From Rhodoferax sp. (GTDB lineage Bacteria > Pseudomonadota > Gammaproteobacteria > Burkholderiales > Burkholderiaceae_C): 64,000 nucleotides of DNA. The notes beneath the pieces were generated by a model. The model did no database searches, had not been told where the DNA came from, and saw only the letters and a program-made list of their open reading frames with translations. The stretch is taken from positions 1 through 64,000 of the forward strand of contig JAGRPL010000001.1 of the NCBI GenBank assembly GCA_019449595.1. The letters are read 5' to 3'. The position numbers were made by a program, and so were the translations under genes. How positions within the stretch are numbered: the first letter of the stretch is position 1; the number at the start of each line of letters is the position of its first letter. Shown piece after piece: positions 12,102 to 21,794 of the stretch.

Positions 12102-12899
12102 TCAATTCAGCGCCATAGCATCCATGGCCAGCATGCCGTACATCACCTCGCGGCTGAGGTAGGTGGGCCGAGCAGCCTCCCCGGCGGCACCCAGCGCAAA
12201 GAACAGCGGCAGGAAGTGGTCCTCCGTGGGGTGCGCACGGTGCGCGTGCGGGGCCAGGCTGCGGTAGTCCAGCAGCGCCGGCGTGTCGCCTCGCTCCAGG
12301 GCGGCTTCCACCCAGCGGGCAAACTCGGTCACGTACGGCGCCACCTGCTGGTCGCCACCGAAGAATTCGCCCAGGTTGTGCGTGATGGACCCGGATCCCA
12401 TCACCAGCACGCCGCTGGCGCGCAGGCTCTGCAGGGCCGCACCCAGCGCGTACACCTGCCGCGGGCCCCAGGCCACCGGCAGGGCCACCTGCACCACGGG
12501 CACATCGGCCTGGGGAAACATGTGCATCAGCGGCACCCAGGTGCCGTGGTCCAGGGGGCGCTTGTCGTCGGCCTGGGCGGCAATGCCAGCCGCCTGCAGC
12601 AGGGCCAGCACCTCCTGCCCCAGCGCGGGGTTGCCCGGTGCCGGGTACTGCAGTTCGTACAGCGCGGCGGGGAAACCACCGAAATCGTGCCAGGTCTGCG
12701 GCTGCGCCGTGGTCATGACCGTGGGCGTGCGCGCCATCCAGTGCGGCGACAAAATCACCACGCCGCGCAGCGCGGGCACGTGCGGCAGGGTCTGCGCCCA
12801 GGCGTGCAGCGCGGGGCCGGTCTCGCCCGGCTCCAGGGCGAACAGGGGCGCACCGTGGGAAACAAACAGCGAAGGCAGCACAGCAGGGGTATGAGACAT
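12102..12899 (-). CDS. Extradiol ring-cleavage dioxygenase of the DODA/YgiD type
   Basis: 265-residue class III extradiol dioxygenase (LigB fold), related to 4,5-DOPA dioxygenase and E. coli YgiD. Expected metal ligands and catalytic histidines are seen in LFVSHGAPL, ILSPHWMART, LDHGTWVPLMHM and HPTEDHFLPLFFA. The physiological substrate of this family in bacteria is usually unknown. The start at 12899 is preferred because AAAGGA stands eight bases ahead; an ATG three codons upstream has no room for a ribosome-binding site. Convergent with queD. Confidence 0.9.
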   Translation of the reverse strand: MSHTPAVLPSLFVSHGAPLFALEPGETGPALHAWAQTLPHVPALRGVVILSPHWMARTPTVMTTAQPQTWHDFGGFPAALYELQYPAPGNPALGQEVLALLQAAGIAAQADDKRPLDHGTWVPLMHMFPQADVPVVQVALPVAWGPRQVYALGAALQSLRASGVLVMGSGSITHNLGEFFGGDQQVAPYVTEFARWVEAALERGDTPALLDYRSLAPHAHRAHPTEDHFLPLFFALGAAGEAARPTYLSREVMYGMLAMDAMALN

Positions 12900-13026
12900 G
12901 GTGGGCATCCTTTAACAAGCCAGGACCTCACTGTATCGGTCCAGTCTGCAGAGATAAATAACACCGCATTGAATTGAATATCTCTAAAATATTGACAATA
13001 ACCCCTTGGCTCTTTGGCTTGCGCCC

Positions 13027-14112
13027 ATGAAAACCCAAAAACCCCTTCCCCCGTGGTCTGCCGCCGCTCCCCTGGCCGGCTGGCTGCTGCTGGCGCTTAC
13101 CCAGCTCACCGGGCCCGCCCTGTGGCTGGTGGCGCTGCTGGTGGCGGCCCTGATTGGCAGCGTGCTGGCCGCGGTGCACCATGCCGAGGTCGTGGCGCAC
13201 CGGGTGGGCGAGCCCTACGGGACGCTGGTGCTGGCACTGGCCATCACCATCATCGAGGTGGCGCTGATCGTGTCGCTGATGCTCTCCGGTGGCCCCCAAA
13301 GCACCGCGCTGGCCCGCGACACGGTGTTTGCCGCCGTCATGCTCATCCTCAACGGCATTGTGGGTCTGTGCCTGCTGGTGGGCGCCAGCCGGTACCGGGA
13401 GCAGTCCTTTGGCCTGTACGGCGTGAGCGCCTCGCTGGCGACGCTGGCGGCCATTGCCGTGCTGACGCTGGTGCTGCCCAACTACACCACCAGCGTGGTC
13501 GGGCCGGTGTACAGCGCCAGCCAGCTGGGTTTTGTGGCTGTGGTGTCGCTGGTGCTGTACGGCACCTTTGTGCTGGTGCAAGCCGTGCGCCACCGCGACT
13601 ATTTCCTGCCGCCCGACGCCGACGTCAACGCCGAGGCACATGCCCAGCCCCCTAGCAACCGGCTGGTGGCAGCCAGTGGCGTGCTGCTGCTGATGAGCCT
13701 GGCCGCCGTGGTGCTGCTGGCCAAGGCACTGGCACCCGCCATCGAGACGGCCGTGGCGGGCCTGGGGGCGCCCAAGGCGGTGGTGGGCATCATCATTGCG
13801 GCGGTGGTGGTGCTGCCCGAAGGCATGGCGGCCGTGCGCGCCGCCCGCGCCAACCGCCTGCAGACCAGCCTGAACCTGGCGCTGGGCTCGGCCCTGGCCA
13901 GCATCGGCCTGACCATTCCGGCGGTGGCCATCGTCTCGCTGGCCACGGGCTGGACACTGACGCTGGGGCTGGACATCAAGTCCACCGTACTGCTGCTGCT
14001 CTCGCTGTTTGTCACCACGCTGTCGCTGGGCACCGGGCGCACCACGGTGCTGCAGGGCATCGTGCACCTGGTGCTGCTGGCGACCTACCTGTTCACCACC
14101 ATCGTGCCCTGA
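13027..14112 (+). CDS. CaCA-family calcium/proton antiporter, ChaA-like
   Basis: 361-residue polytopic inner-membrane protein with about ten to eleven hydrophobic segments. The two alpha-repeats of the CaCA superfamily are visible: VAHRVGEPYGTLVLALAITIIEV (about 60-82) and VVLPEGMAAVRAARAN followed by the ALGSALASIGLTIPAVAIV stretch. It is likely to exchange calcium (or sodium/potassium) for protons. The ATG at 13027 is chosen because it opens a short cytoplasmic tail; an upstream TTG adds only seven residues. The ribosome-binding site is weak. Confidence 0.88.
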   Translation: MKTQKPLPPWSAAAPLAGWLLLALTQLTGPALWLVALLVAALIGSVLAAVHHAEVVAHRVGEPYGTLVLALAITIIEVALIVSLMLSGGPQSTALARDTVFAAVMLILNGIVGLCLLVGASRYREQSFGLYGVSASLATLAAIAVLTLVLPNYTTSVVGPVYSASQLGFVAVVSLVLYGTFVLVQAVRHRDYFLPPDADVNAEAHAQPPSNRLVAASGVLLLMSLAAVVLLAKALAPAIETAVAGLGAPKAVVGIIIAAVVVLPEGMAAVRAARANRLQTSLNLALGSALASIGLTIPAVAIVSLATGWTLTLGLDIKSTVLLLLSLFVTTLSLGTGRTTVLQGIVHLVLLATYLFTTIVP

Positions 14113-14130
14113 CACGGCACGCCGACCGCC

Positions 14131-15030
14131 ATGGACCAATTTCGCCAGATGCAGGCCTTCACCGCGGTGGTGCAGGCCGGCAGCTTTGTCAAAGCCGCCC
14201 AGCGGCTGGACACCTCCAAAGCGGTGGTCTCGCGCCTGGTGCTGGAGCTCGAAGCCCTGCTGGGCACCCGGCTGCTCAACCGCACCACGCGGCGCCTGTC
14301 GCTGACCGATGCCGGTTCGGAGTACTTCGAGCGCAGCCGCCAGATCCTGGACGACCTGGCCGACGCCAACGCCGCCGCCAGCCAGGGGGCGCTGCACACC
14401 GCCGGACGGCTGAAGATCAACGCCCCGCTCACTTTCGGCAATCTGCACCTGGCGCCGCTGTGGGGCGAGTTCCTGAAGCTGCACCCACAGGTGGAGCTGG
14501 ACATCACCCTGACCGACCGCGTGGTGGACCTGGTGGAAGAAGGTTTCGACATGGCCGTGCGCATCACCCGGCAGGCCAGCTCCACCCTGGTCTCGCGCAC
14601 CCTGACCCACGACCGCATGGTGCTGTGCGCCTCACCCGGCTACCTGCGCACGGCTGCACCGATTACGCAGCTGGACGACATTGCGCAGCACAGCGTGATG
14701 GCCTACTCGTGGTGGTCCGGCGGCGACGTCTGGACCTTTGACGACCCGCAGGGCAAGCCCCAAAGCGTAGCCACGCACCCGCGCCTGCGCGCCAACAGCG
14801 GCGACACCTGCCGCGCCGCCGCGCTGGCCGACCAGGGTCTCATCTACCAGCCCGCCTTTCTGGTGGGCCAGGACCTGCGCAGCGGGCGGCTGGTGCAGGT
14901 CCTGCCGCAGTACCGCGGCCCCAGCATCGGCATCCACGCCGTCTACCCCAGCCGCCAGCACCTGCCGGGCAAGGTGCGCGCCATGGTGGATTTCCTGGCG
15001 GCCGCGTTCCAGACCCCGGCCTGGGGCTGA
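14131..15030 (+). CDS. LysR-family transcriptional regulator
   Basis: 299 residues. The N-terminal winged helix-turn-helix (about 5-60) contains FTAVVQAGSFVKAAQRLDTSKAVVSR and LGTRLLNRTTRRLSLTDAG, typical of the aromatic/quinone-responsive LysR branch. Residues 90-295 form the LysR substrate-binding domain. It begins 18 bases after the antiporter gene, in the same direction, so it may be co-transcribed with it. The target genes and inducer cannot be read from the sequence. Confidence 0.93.
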   Translation: MDQFRQMQAFTAVVQAGSFVKAAQRLDTSKAVVSRLVLELEALLGTRLLNRTTRRLSLTDAGSEYFERSRQILDDLADANAAASQGALHTAGRLKINAPLTFGNLHLAPLWGEFLKLHPQVELDITLTDRVVDLVEEGFDMAVRITRQASSTLVSRTLTHDRMVLCASPGYLRTAAPITQLDDIAQHSVMAYSWWSGGDVWTFDDPQGKPQSVATHPRLRANSGDTCRAAALADQGLIYQPAFLVGQDLRSGRLVQVLPQYRGPSIGIHAVYPSRQHLPGKVRAMVDFLAAAFQTPAWG

Positions 15031-15183
15031 TTCGGGCCGCAACGGGCTGGCAACGGCCCGCAAATTCCGAAAAATACCGATAAAGCGGTGAAAAATCACC
15101 CGTTTGGGGGATGGTCGCGCACCAATTTATGGCAGACACTTCGTTAACAAACGGTTACATATTGCTGCGCCCGCACATTTCGC

Positions 15184-15693
15184 ATGAAGTTTCGCCTGCC
15201 ATTCGCCCGGTATTTCAAGCATGCCCTGCACATCGGGCTGGAACCCGTTGCGGCCGATTCGCGCCTGTACCGCATCACGTTCCGCAACACCGGCTTGTTG
15301 CCCCTGGTAGACCTGCGTTTCCCTATCAGCACGGTGCTGGGCCCTGCCAGCTTTGGCCTCCAGGGCGACCGCATGCCGATTGACGTCTGGCCCATGCCCG
15401 CCATCCGGCTGTCCCGGCTGGAGCCCCAGCAAGAAGCCAGCGCCGTGGTGGAGGGCTATGGTCTGGCGGCCGATTTTGTCCGCAACCCCGAGCACCTCGT
15501 CGAAGTCTCCTACAGCCTGGAGGGCGATGCGTCCGGCATCCGGCACAACACGCTGGTCGGGCTGCCCTTCCGGCACCGGCCCGACCCCGGGCAGCACAAC
15601 GCCGACAACGCTGCGGCCTTCTATATCCGCAAGGCGTCACCGCAGGTTCTGTTGACCCTGTTTATCGGACTGGCAACCTGGATTGGTTTCTGA
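15184..15693 (+). CDS. Hypothetical protein with a C-terminal membrane anchor
   Basis: 169 residues, not recognised. It opens with the basic MKFRLPFARYFKHALHIGLE, continues with a soluble stretch rich in beta-type residues (DSRLYRITFRNTGLLPL, RLSRLEPQQEASAVVEGYG) and ends in one hydrophobic helix, VLLTLFIGLATWIGF, so it looks tail-anchored in the inner membrane with the bulk in the cytoplasm. Codon use matches the neighbours, which supports a real gene. It converges on aroQ. The 153 bases upstream hold no gene but leave room for a promoter. Confidence 0.6.
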   Translation: MKFRLPFARYFKHALHIGLEPVAADSRLYRITFRNTGLLPLVDLRFPISTVLGPASFGLQGDRMPIDVWPMPAIRLSRLEPQQEASAVVEGYGLAADFVRNPEHLVEVSYSLEGDASGIRHNTLVGLPFRHRPDPGQHNADNAAAFYIRKASPQVLLTLFIGLATWIGF

Positions 15694-15725
15694 GCGGCGC
15701 GTGACCCGCGCCGTGCGCGCCGGCC

Positions 15726-16181
15726 TCAGGCGCCTTGCTGCATGCCGGCCAGCCCGGCAATCGCCAGCGCATAGCCATTGACGCCCCACCCTGCCATCAC
15801 GGCCTTGGCTGCCGGCGAGATATAGGAGTGGTGGCGAAACGCCTCGCGCGCGTGCACGTTGCTGATGTGCAGCTCAACCAGGGTGATGCCCGTGCCCTTG
15901 ATGGCATCAAACAGCGCCACGCTGGTGTGGGTGTAGGCCCCGGCGTTGAGGATGACGCCCGCCAGTGTGCCGGCCGCCTGCAACCGCCCGGCCTCGTGCA
16001 GCCAGTCCACCAGTTCGCCTTCGTGGTTGGTCTGGCGGAAATCCAGCGCAAAACCGTTGGCGGCGCAGGCACGCTCGCACAGGGCCTGCACATCGGCCAG
16101 CGTTTGCGAGCCGTACACCTGGGGTTCGCGCGTGCCCAGCAGATTGAGGTTGGGACCGTTGAGGACGAGGGCAGTTTTCAT
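15726..16181 (-). CDS. aroQ: 3-dehydroquinate dehydratase, type II
   Basis: 151-residue type II dehydroquinase of the shikimate pathway, converting 3-dehydroquinate to 3-dehydroshikimate. NGPNLNLLGTREPQVYG (with the catalytic tyrosine near 23 and the mobile-loop arginine), FRQTNHEGELVDWLH, LNAGAYTHTSVAL and ELHISNVHAREAFRHHS (catalytic histidine) are intact. It lies 30 bases downstream of aroC in the same direction, so two shikimate-pathway steps appear to be co-transcribed. Confidence 0.97.
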   Translation of the reverse strand: MKTALVLNGPNLNLLGTREPQVYGSQTLADVQALCERACAANGFALDFRQTNHEGELVDWLHEAGRLQAAGTLAGVILNAGAYTHTSVALFDAIKGTGITLVELHISNVHAREAFRHHSYISPAAKAVMAGWGVNGYALAIAGLAGMQQGA

Positions 16182-16211
16182 GGCAATTCCTGGAAGGGAG
16201 CGAACCGGGGG

Positions 16212-17306
16212 TCAGGCCTGCGCGGCAATGGGCGCCAACGCCGTGTGCACATCGGCGCACTGGGCGCGCTGGCGCAGGGCATGCTCCATCACCACCAGGG
16301 CCAGCATGGCTTCGGCAATGGGCGTGGCGCGTATGCCCACGCAGGGGTCGTGGCGGCCCTTGGTCACCACCTGCGTGGGGTTGCCGGCCATGTCGATGGA
16401 GTCGCGCGGCGTGAGGATGGAGCTGGTCGGTTTGATGGCAATGCTCACCTCCAGGTCCTGCCCGGTGGTGATGCCGCCCAGCACGCCACCGGCATTGTTG
16501 CTGGCAAAACCGGCCGGCGTGAGGCTGTCGCCATGCTTGCTGCCGCGCTGGGCCACGCTGGCAAACCCGGCGCCAATTTCCACGCCCTTGACGGCGTTGA
16601 TGCCCATCATGGCGTAGGCAATGTCCGCGTCCATCTTGTCGAACAGCGGTTCACCCAGGCCTACGGGAACCTGGGTGGCACAGACGCGGATGCGCGCGCC
16701 GCAGGAGTCGTGCGCCTTGCGCAGGGCTTCCATGTACTCTTCGAGTTTGGAGACATCGGCCACGGGTGCAAAGAAGGGGTTGGCGGGCACATGCTCCCAG
16801 CCCTCGAAGGCAATGGGCAGCTCGCCGATCTGCGTCATGCAGCCGCGGAATTCGGTGCCGTACTGCTCCTTGAGCCACTTCTTGGCCACCGCACCCGCCG
16901 CCACCATGGGCGCGGTCAGGCGGGCACTGGAGCGGCCACCGCCACGCGGATCGCGGATGCCGTACTTCTGGTAGTAGGCGTAGTCGGCGTGGCCGGGCCG
17001 GAAGGATTCGAGGATGTTGCCGTAGTCCTTGCTGCGCTGGTCGGTGTTTTCGATCAGCAGCGCAATGGGCGTGCCCGTGGTCTTGCCCTGGTACACGCCG
17101 CTCAGGATCTTTACCGCATCGGGTTCGTTGCGCTGGGTGACGAATTTGGAGGTGCCGGGGCGGCGCCGGTCCAGGTCGCCCTGGATGTCGGCCTCGCTGA
17201 GTTCCATGCCCGGGGGGCAGCCGTCGATCACGCAGCCGATGGCCGGGCCGTGGGATTCACCAAAGTTGGTGACTGCGAAAAGATTTCCGAAAGTGTTGCC
17301 GCTCAT
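16212..17306 (-). CDS. aroC: Chorismate synthase
   Basis: 364 residues. The FMN-dependent enzyme turns 5-enolpyruvylshikimate-3-phosphate into chorismate. The signatures [75 protein letters not shown] and the C-terminal [17 protein letters not shown] are all present. Length is typical. The gene follows the CBS-domain gene after 32 bases and precedes aroQ. Confidence 0.98.
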   Translation of the reverse strand: MSGNTFGNLFAVTNFGESHGPAIGCVIDGCPPGMELSEADIQGDLDRRRPGTSKFVTQRNEPDAVKILSGVYQGKTTGTPIALLIENTDQRSKDYGNILESFRPGHADYAYYQKYGIRDPRGGGRSSARLTAPMVAAGAVAKKWLKEQYGTEFRGCMTQIGELPIAFEGWEHVPANPFFAPVADVSKLEEYMEALRKAHDSCGARIRVCATQVPVGLGEPLFDKMDADIAYAMMGINAVKGVEIGAGFASVAQRGSKHGDSLTPAGFASNNAGGVLGGITTGQDLEVSIAIKPTSSILTPRDSIDMAGNPTQVVTKGRHDPCVGIRATPIAEAMLALVVMEHALRQRAQCADVHTALAPIAAQA

Positions 17307-17338
17307 GGGTGGGGATTATCCCAGAGCACAACGCCGGT

Positions 17339-17806
17339 TTACGCCGCCGGCGCTGCCGAAGCGGCTTTGTCGCCTTCGGGCCAGTCGCGGATGTAGGCCT
17401 TGAGCATCTTGTTCTCGAAATTCTGGCTGTCCACCACGGTCTTGGCCACGTCGTAGAAACTGATCACACCCATGAGCATGCCCTTGTCCATCACCGGCAT
17501 GTAGCGGGCGTGGCGGTCCAGCATCATGCGGCGCACTTCGTCCATCTCGGTCTCCATGGTGCAGATCAGCGGACCGGGGTCCATGGCGCGGTACACCGTC
17601 GTGGCACCGAAAGTGCCGCCATTCTTCACCACCGCCTGGATCACTTCCCGGAACGTCAGCATGCCCACCACCAGCCCGTGGGAAATCACGACCAGCGAAC
17701 CGATGTCGCGCTCGGCCATCAACTGAGCCGCGTCGGCCAGCGTGTCTTCCGGCGTGATGGTGAATAGCGTGCCGCCCTTGACGCGCAGGATGTCGCTGAC
17801 TTTCAT
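17339..17806 (-). CDS. CBS-domain pair protein
   Basis: 155-residue protein made of two CBS motifs (about 8-65 and 75-130), a Bateman module that usually binds adenosyl nucleotides. Visible blocks are TITPEDTLADAAQLMAERDIGSLVV and RHARYMPVMDKGMLMGVISFYDVAKTVVD. There is no attached catalytic domain, so it is a stand-alone sensor or regulator of unknown partner. A GAGGAAG site precedes the chosen ATG; sequence further upstream in the frame is not protein-like. Confidence 0.9.
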   Translation of the reverse strand: MKVSDILRVKGGTLFTITPEDTLADAAQLMAERDIGSLVVISHGLVVGMLTFREVIQAVVKNGGTFGATTVYRAMDPGPLICTMETEMDEVRRMMLDRHARYMPVMDKGMLMGVISFYDVAKTVVDSQNFENKMLKAYIRDWPEGDKAASAAPAA

Positions 17807-17896
17807 GGTGCTTCCTCGTGAGGCTGAAATGGAGTTCGTGACTGAAATATAGCCCACAATTACCGTATTTCCCACACCTTGCCCCCGGAGAGACTT

Positions 17897-19207
17897 ATGC
17901 CCGGTTATGCCGACCCCGGATTCGACACCCTGGCCCTGCACGCAGGCGCCACACCCGACGCTACGGGCGCACGGGCCGTTCCCATCCACCTCACCACCTC
18001 CTTCGTTTTCGAGTCCAGCGAGCATGCGCAGTCGCTGTTCAACCTGGAACGTGCGGGACACGTCTACAGCCGCATCAGCAACCCCACCAACGCGGTGCTG
18101 GAGCAGCGCGTGGCCGCGCTGGAAGGCGGCATTGGCGCCATCACGGTGGCCAGCGGGCAGGCCGCCCTGCACCTGAGCGTGGCCACGCTGATGGGCGCCG
18201 GCTCGCACATCGTGGCCAGCACGGCACTGTATGGCGGCTCGCAGAACCTGCTGCACTACACCCTACGCCGCTTCGGCATCGAGACCACGTTTGTGAAGCC
18301 CGGCGACATCGACGGCTGGAGGGCCGCCATCCGCCCCAACACCCGCCTGCTCTTCGGCGAAACCGTGGGCAACCCCGGGCTGGACGTGCTGGACATTCCC
18401 ACCATCAGCTCCATCGCCCACGAGGCCGGGGTGCCCCTGCTGGTGGACTCCACCCTGACCTCCCCCTGGCTGATGCAACCACTGTCCCTGGGGGCCGACC
18501 TGGTCTACCACTCGGCCACCAAGTTCCTAAGCGGCCACGGCACGGTGGTGGGCGGCATCGTCGTCGATGGCGGCAGCTTCGACTGGGCGGCGGCCCATGC
18601 GCAAAGCGGCAAGTTCGAGGAACTGGCCGCGCCCTACGACGGCTTTCACAACATGAACTTCAGCGAGGAAAGCACCGTGGGCGCCTTCCTGCTGCGCGCG
18701 CGGCGCGAAGGCTTGCGCGACTTCGGCGCCTGCATGAGCCCGCACACCGCCTGGCTGATCCTGCAGGGCGTGGAGACCCTGGGCCTGCGCATGGAACGCC
18801 ACATGCGCAACACCGAAAAGGTGGTGCAGTTCCTGAGTAGCCAGCCCTTTGTCGGCCGCGTCGGCCACCCGCTGCTGGAGAGTCACCCCAGCCATGCGCT
18901 GGCGCAAAAGCTGCTGCCCAAGGGCGCTGGCTCGGTGTTCAGCTTCGACCTCAAGGGCAACCGCGAGCAGGGCAAGAAATTCATCGAGACGCTCAAGGTA
19001 TTCAGCCACCTGGCCAACGTGGGCGACTGCCGCAGCCTGGTCATCCACCCGGCCAGCACCACCCACTTCCGCATGAGCGACGAGGCCCTGGCTGCGGGCG
19101 GTATCACGCAGGGCACCATCCGCCTGTCCATCGGGCTGGAAGACGCCGACGACCTGATCGACGACCTCAAGCGCGCCCTGAAGGCCGCAGAAAAGGCGGG
19201 AGCCTGA
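17897..19207 (+). CDS. metY: O-acetylhomoserine aminocarboxypropyltransferase (MetY-type sulfhydrylase)
   Basis: 436-residue cystathionine-gamma-synthase-family PLP enzyme. It probably makes homocysteine from O-acetyl- or O-succinylhomoserine and sulfide. The PLP lysine is in HSATKFLSGHGTVVGG; SRISNPTNAVLEQRVAALEGG, ASTALYGGSQNLL and the GGIVVDGGSFDW loop favour the MetY subgroup over MetZ or MetB, but acceptor preference is inferred. The ATG at 17897 has a GGAGAG site; an upstream TTG is less likely. Followed two bases later by a hydrolase gene. Confidence 0.88.
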   Translation: MPGYADPGFDTLALHAGATPDATGARAVPIHLTTSFVFESSEHAQSLFNLERAGHVYSRISNPTNAVLEQRVAALEGGIGAITVASGQAALHLSVATLMGAGSHIVASTALYGGSQNLLHYTLRRFGIETTFVKPGDIDGWRAAIRPNTRLLFGETVGNPGLDVLDIPTISSIAHEAGVPLLVDSTLTSPWLMQPLSLGADLVYHSATKFLSGHGTVVGGIVVDGGSFDWAAAHAQSGKFEELAAPYDGFHNMNFSEESTVGAFLLRARREGLRDFGACMSPHTAWLILQGVETLGLRMERHMRNTEKVVQFLSSQPFVGRVGHPLLESHPSHALAQKLLPKGAGSVFSFDLKGNREQGKKFIETLKVFSHLANVGDCRSLVIHPASTTHFRMSDEALAAGGITQGTIRLSIGLEDADDLIDDLKRALKAAEKAGA

Positions 19208-19209
19208 GC

Positions 19210-20034
19210 ATGGAACTGCAAGTCAACAACGCAAAAACCTACTGCTACACCGGCGGCAAGCCGTTCGATGCCGCCAAGCCCACCGTGGTCTTCATCCACG
19301 GCGTGCTCAACGACCACAGCGTCTGGATCCTACAAAGCCGCTACCTGGCCAACCACGGCTACAACGTGCTGGCCGTGGACCTGCCGAGCCACTGCCGCAG
19401 CGCGGGCGAGGCGCCCTCCAGCGTCGAGGAAGCGGCCGGCTTCATCGCCGCCCTGCTCGACGCCGCCGGCGTGCAGCAGGCGGCGCTGGTGGGCCACAGT
19501 TGGGGCTCGCTGATTGCACTGGAGGCCGCATCGCGCCTGAAGGAGCGTGTGACGCACCTGGTGCTGGTGGGCACGGCGTTTCCCATGAAGGTGTCACCCA
19601 TGCTGATCGAGGCGTCACTGAACGAACCCGAGAAAGCCCTCACCATGGTCAACGTGTTTTCGCGCAGCACGCTGGCGGCGCCCCCGTCGGTGCTGGGGCC
19701 GGGCACCTGGGTGTTTGGCGCCAGCATGGCGCTGGGCCGCCGCGTGCTGGCCAGCAACCCAAAAGTCAATGTGTTCCACCGTGGCTTTGTGGCCTGCGAC
19801 CGCTATGCCAACGGCGAAGCGGCCATGGCCGCCGTCACCTGCCCGGTGCTGTTCGTGCTGGGCGCGCAGGACCAGATGACGCAGCCCCGCGCAGCCCAGA
19901 GCCTGGTGGCCGCCGCGCAGACCCGCGGCAAGACGGTGCAGATCGTCAGCCTGCCCGTGGGCCACCACCAGATGACCGAGACGCCCGACGCCACGCTGTT
20001 CGCCATCCGCGACTTCCTGGCCACGCAGCCATAG
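19210..20034 (+). CDS. Alpha/beta-hydrolase
   Basis: 274 residues with the alpha/beta-hydrolase fold. The nucleophile serine is in ALVGHSWGSLIAL, the oxyanion-hole region in VVFIHGVLNDHSVW, the acid in FVLGAQDQMT and the histidine in LPVGHHQMTETP. No signal peptide, so probably cytoplasmic. It starts two bases after the sulfhydrylase stop, implying tight coupling, but the family does not reveal a substrate. An inverted repeat (CCTGCC / GGCAGG, about 20041-20064) just after the stop may end the transcript. Confidence 0.88.
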   Translation: MELQVNNAKTYCYTGGKPFDAAKPTVVFIHGVLNDHSVWILQSRYLANHGYNVLAVDLPSHCRSAGEAPSSVEEAAGFIAALLDAAGVQQAALVGHSWGSLIALEAASRLKERVTHLVLVGTAFPMKVSPMLIEASLNEPEKALTMVNVFSRSTLAAPPSVLGPGTWVFGASMALGRRVLASNPKVNVFHRGFVACDRYANGEAAMAAVTCPVLFVLGAQDQMTQPRAAQSLVAAAQTRGKTVQIVSLPVGHHQMTETPDATLFAIRDFLATQP

Positions 20035-20188
20035 GCGGTGCCTGCCGGGCACCGGCCGGGCAGGCGCCGCAATACTGGTGAAACCCCCTAGGCGCGGCGC
20101 CCGTGGCGGGCAGGCAGTTCGGCTACAGTGGGTTTCTCTGCCAAGGCCCCGGCTGCGGACTGCTTTACCTTCAACGGGTTCAACCAGA

Positions 20189-21781
20189 TTGCGCCTCCCC
20201 GCTCCTGCCATTCGGATTTACTGCATCGGCCTGATGGTCATCGCCATTCCTGTCGCGGCAGCCTTTTATCTGGCAGATTTCCACAGCCTGCGCGCGCAGG
20301 AAGAGCACGCCGCCCAGCTGGCCGCCGAGGTGCTGCGGCGGGCGCACCGCGTGAGCGGCCAAATCGACAGCGCCGTCAAGACCCTCACCGCGGCCGGCAG
20401 CGCAGAACCCTGCTCCCACGCCAACCTGCACCTCATGTCCCGCACGTCGGCCGAGAACCCCTACCTCGTGGCCATCGGCTATGTACGCAATGACCGGTTG
20501 ATGTGCTCGGCCTTCGGCACGCACGGCGCCGGCATCGCGCTGGGGCCACCCACCTTGCGCAGCAAGCTGGGCAACCCCGTCTGGAACGCGGTCAGCCTGC
20601 CGGGCATTTCCGAGAACAAGTTCATGGTGGCCGTGGATGGGGTGTCCGGCTATGCGGCCATCCTGGCCCAGGATGGACCGATCGCCGTCGAATCCGCTGA
20701 GCCCGATGCCAACCACGGCCTGTACAACCTGCGCACACGGCGCGTCTTGGCTGCCCGTGGAAATTTTCACCCCGACTGGGCCCAGCACCTGGGTGAGCGA
20801 AGTGATGTGCAGTTCTTTGACGGCGCCTTTGTCGTCGCACTGAAGCGCTCGGACCATTACGACTACGCCGCCTTTGCCGCCATACCGGCCGACCGCCTGC
20901 ACGAGGGCTGGATCAGCCTCATCTTCGTGCTGGTCCCGCTGGGCATTGGGGCGGGCATCCTGCTGGCGCTATTGATGCTGCGCTACTCCAAATACCAGAG
21001 CTCCCTGCCCGCGCAGCTGCGTCAGGGCCTCAAGAACAACGAACTCTATCTGGTCTACCAGCCCATTGTGGAACTGGCCAGCGGGCGCTGGGTGGGGGCC
21101 GAGGCCCTGCTGCGCTGGCGCCGGCCGAATGGCGAAATGGTGCCGCCCGACATCTTCATCCCCATTGCCGAAAACAACAGCCTGATGGACAAGGTTACCG
21201 CCCGGGTCATTGCGCTGTTCGCCAAGGACGCCGCGCACCTGCTACACGCCCATCCGGGCTTTTACATTGGCCTGAACCTGTCCGCCCGGGACTTTGAAAC
21301 GCCGCACGCCACCGAGCACCTGCGCCAGGCCCTGGCCCAGTGGTCCATCGGGCCGGCGAGTGTGCATGTGGAGGTGACCGAACGCCTGCTGGTCAACAAC
21401 GCGGCCAGCCAGCACAGCATGCAGACGCTGCGCGACATGGGCATCCCCATCGCGCTGGACGATTTCGGCACCGGCTACTCCAGCCTGTCGTACCTGACGA
21501 CGCTGCCGCTGGACTACATCAAGATCGACAAGTCCTTTGTGGAAACCATCGGCACCGGAGCGGTGACCAGCGAGGTCATCGCCCACATCATCGAAATCGG
21601 CAAGTCGCTGAAACTGGGCATGATTGCCGAGGGCGTGGAGACCACCGCGCAGGCCGATTACCTGCGCACCCACGGCGTGCAGTTCGCGCAGGGCTGGCTG
21701 TTCTCCCGGCCCATGGACATCGCCCAGCTGCACGACGGCATCGACCACCCGCACGCTCCGCCCCCTGCCACCCCCGGCTGA
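20189..21781 (+). CDS. CSS-motif EAL-domain cyclic-di-GMP phosphodiesterase
   Basis: Membrane phosphodiesterase. The N-terminus has one transmembrane helix (IYCIGLMVIAIPVAAAFYLA), a periplasmic CSS-type sensory domain (EPCSHANLHLM, RLMCSAFGTHG), and a second helix (LIFVLVPLGIGAGILLALLM). The EAL domain carries VGAEALLRWR, GLNLSARDF, ALDDFGTGYSSL and YIKIDKSFVETIG, so it should be catalytically active. CSS domains respond to periplasmic redox or disulfide state in the E. coli relatives. Start is uncertain: a TTG at 20189 gives a short cytoplasmic tail, while a GTG at 20078 would add 37 basic residues; neither has a good ribosome-binding site. Confidence 0.88.
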   Translation: MRLPAPAIRIYCIGLMVIAIPVAAAFYLADFHSLRAQEEHAAQLAAEVLRRAHRVSGQIDSAVKTLTAAGSAEPCSHANLHLMSRTSAENPYLVAIGYVRNDRLMCSAFGTHGAGIALGPPTLRSKLGNPVWNAVSLPGISENKFMVAVDGVSGYAAILAQDGPIAVESAEPDANHGLYNLRTRRVLAARGNFHPDWAQHLGERSDVQFFDGAFVVALKRSDHYDYAAFAAIPADRLHEGWISLIFVLVPLGIGAGILLALLMLRYSKYQSSLPAQLRQGLKNNELYLVYQPIVELASGRWVGAEALLRWRRPNGEMVPPDIFIPIAENNSLMDKVTARVIALFAKDAAHLLHAHPGFYIGLNLSARDFETPHATEHLRQALAQWSIGPASVHVEVTERLLVNNAASQHSMQTLRDMGIPIALDDFGTGYSSLSYLTTLPLDYIKIDKSFVETIGTGAVTSEVIAHIIEIGKSLKLGMIAEGVETTAQADYLRTHGVQFAQGWLFSRPMDIAQLHDGIDHPHAPPPATPG

Positions 21782-21794
21782 GGCCGCGCCGGAC

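Noticed and set aside
12928-14610. Long minus-strand frame over the antiporter and LysR genes, rich in Gln, His and Gly
   Set aside because: Low-complexity product typical of antisense reading in GC-rich DNA; the plus strand has two clear families.
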